A DNA stretch of 5,167 bases, taken from the NCBI GenBank assembly GCA_934645275.1, contig CAKUDW010000158.1, forward strand, positions 1 to 5,167, written 5' to 3'. Source of the stretch: an uncultured Clostridia bacterium (GTDB taxonomy: Bacteria; Bacillota_A; Clostridia; Christensenellales; Aristaeellaceae). Under the pieces are notes generated by a model. The model saw only the letters and a list, made by a program, of their open reading frames with translations. It made no database searches and was not told where the DNA came from. How positions within the stretch are numbered: position 1 is the stretch's first letter; each line of letters starts with the position of its first letter. This document shows positions 5,126 to 5,167 of the stretch, one piece after another. Both the position numbers and the translations under genes were made by a program.

Positions 5126-5167
5126 ATGAGCCTGATTAAATGCCCGCGCTGCGAGCTGAATTACATG
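5126..5167 (+). CDS. N-terminus of a zinc-ribbon protein (partial, cut by window end)
   Basis: Fourteen codons are visible: MSLIKCPRCELNYM. The ATG at 5126 follows GGGAGGA (5110-5116) by 9 nt, and a promoter lies about 100 nt upstream. CPRC is a typical first half of a zinc ribbon, and similar KCPRCELNY starts occur, as far as I recall, in uncharacterised Clostridia proteins. The second CxxC pair and the rest of the protein lie outside the window, so no function is assigned. Confidence 0.7.
   Translation, partial: MSLIKCPRCELNYM

Noticed and set aside
5056..5139. Possible 27-codon leader peptide (starts MLIPRPKRE) overlapping the zinc-ribbon start
   Set aside because: The ribosome binding site is weak (GCAGG), there is no run of regulatory codons, and it may be chance; kept only as a remote alternative for the leader's function.

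Overview
The window reads as a piece of chromosome from a moderately GC-rich (roughly mid-50s %) low-GC-phylum Gram-positive relative, most likely a Clostridia-type gut Firmicute. The support is strong AGGAGG-like ribosome binding sites, sigma-A type promoters, a VanW/G5 cell-envelope protein and a tandem pair of family 4-like uracil-DNA glycosylases. The genus cannot be fixed from sequence reading alone. All credible genes lie on the + strand, and no mobile element, CRISPR array, tRNA or rRNA gene was seen.

Layout: positions 1-30 are probably the last codons of an upstream gene, followed by a good intrinsic terminator (49-86). rarA (193-1518), a replication-fork AAA+ ATPase, is next and is closed by a 12-bp perfect stem terminator (1538-1590). 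A TATAAT promoter at 1597-1627 then drives a 574-residue single-pass envelope protein (1646-3370). It has a very basic cytoplasmic N-terminus, a VanW domain and a C-terminal G5-like domain. Its stop codon lies in an inverted repeat that encloses the -35 box of the next promoter (3374-3401, extended -10). That promoter serves a 73-codon single-pass membrane protein starting at GTG (3473-3694). After a small hairpin come two tightly coupled uracil-DNA glycosylase genes (3777-4343 and 4347-4940, 3 nt apart). A last promoter (4997-5024) and a structured leader precede a zinc-ribbon gene cut by the window end (5126-5167).

Functionally, rarA and the two glycosylases all serve genome maintenance (stalled forks and uracil removal) but sit in different transcription units. 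The envelope proteins between them look like ordinary neighbours rather than partners. The most interesting item is the second glycosylase. It has no cysteine, so all four iron-sulphur ligands of its neighbour are gone (two become phenylalanine), yet the uracil-pocket residues are kept at the same numbering. It also carries an inserted loop where UdgX has its DNA-crosslinking KRRIH loop, with Asn at the position of the crosslinking His. I see no multi-gene defence or otherwise exotic system; most of the window is ordinary core-genome sequence.
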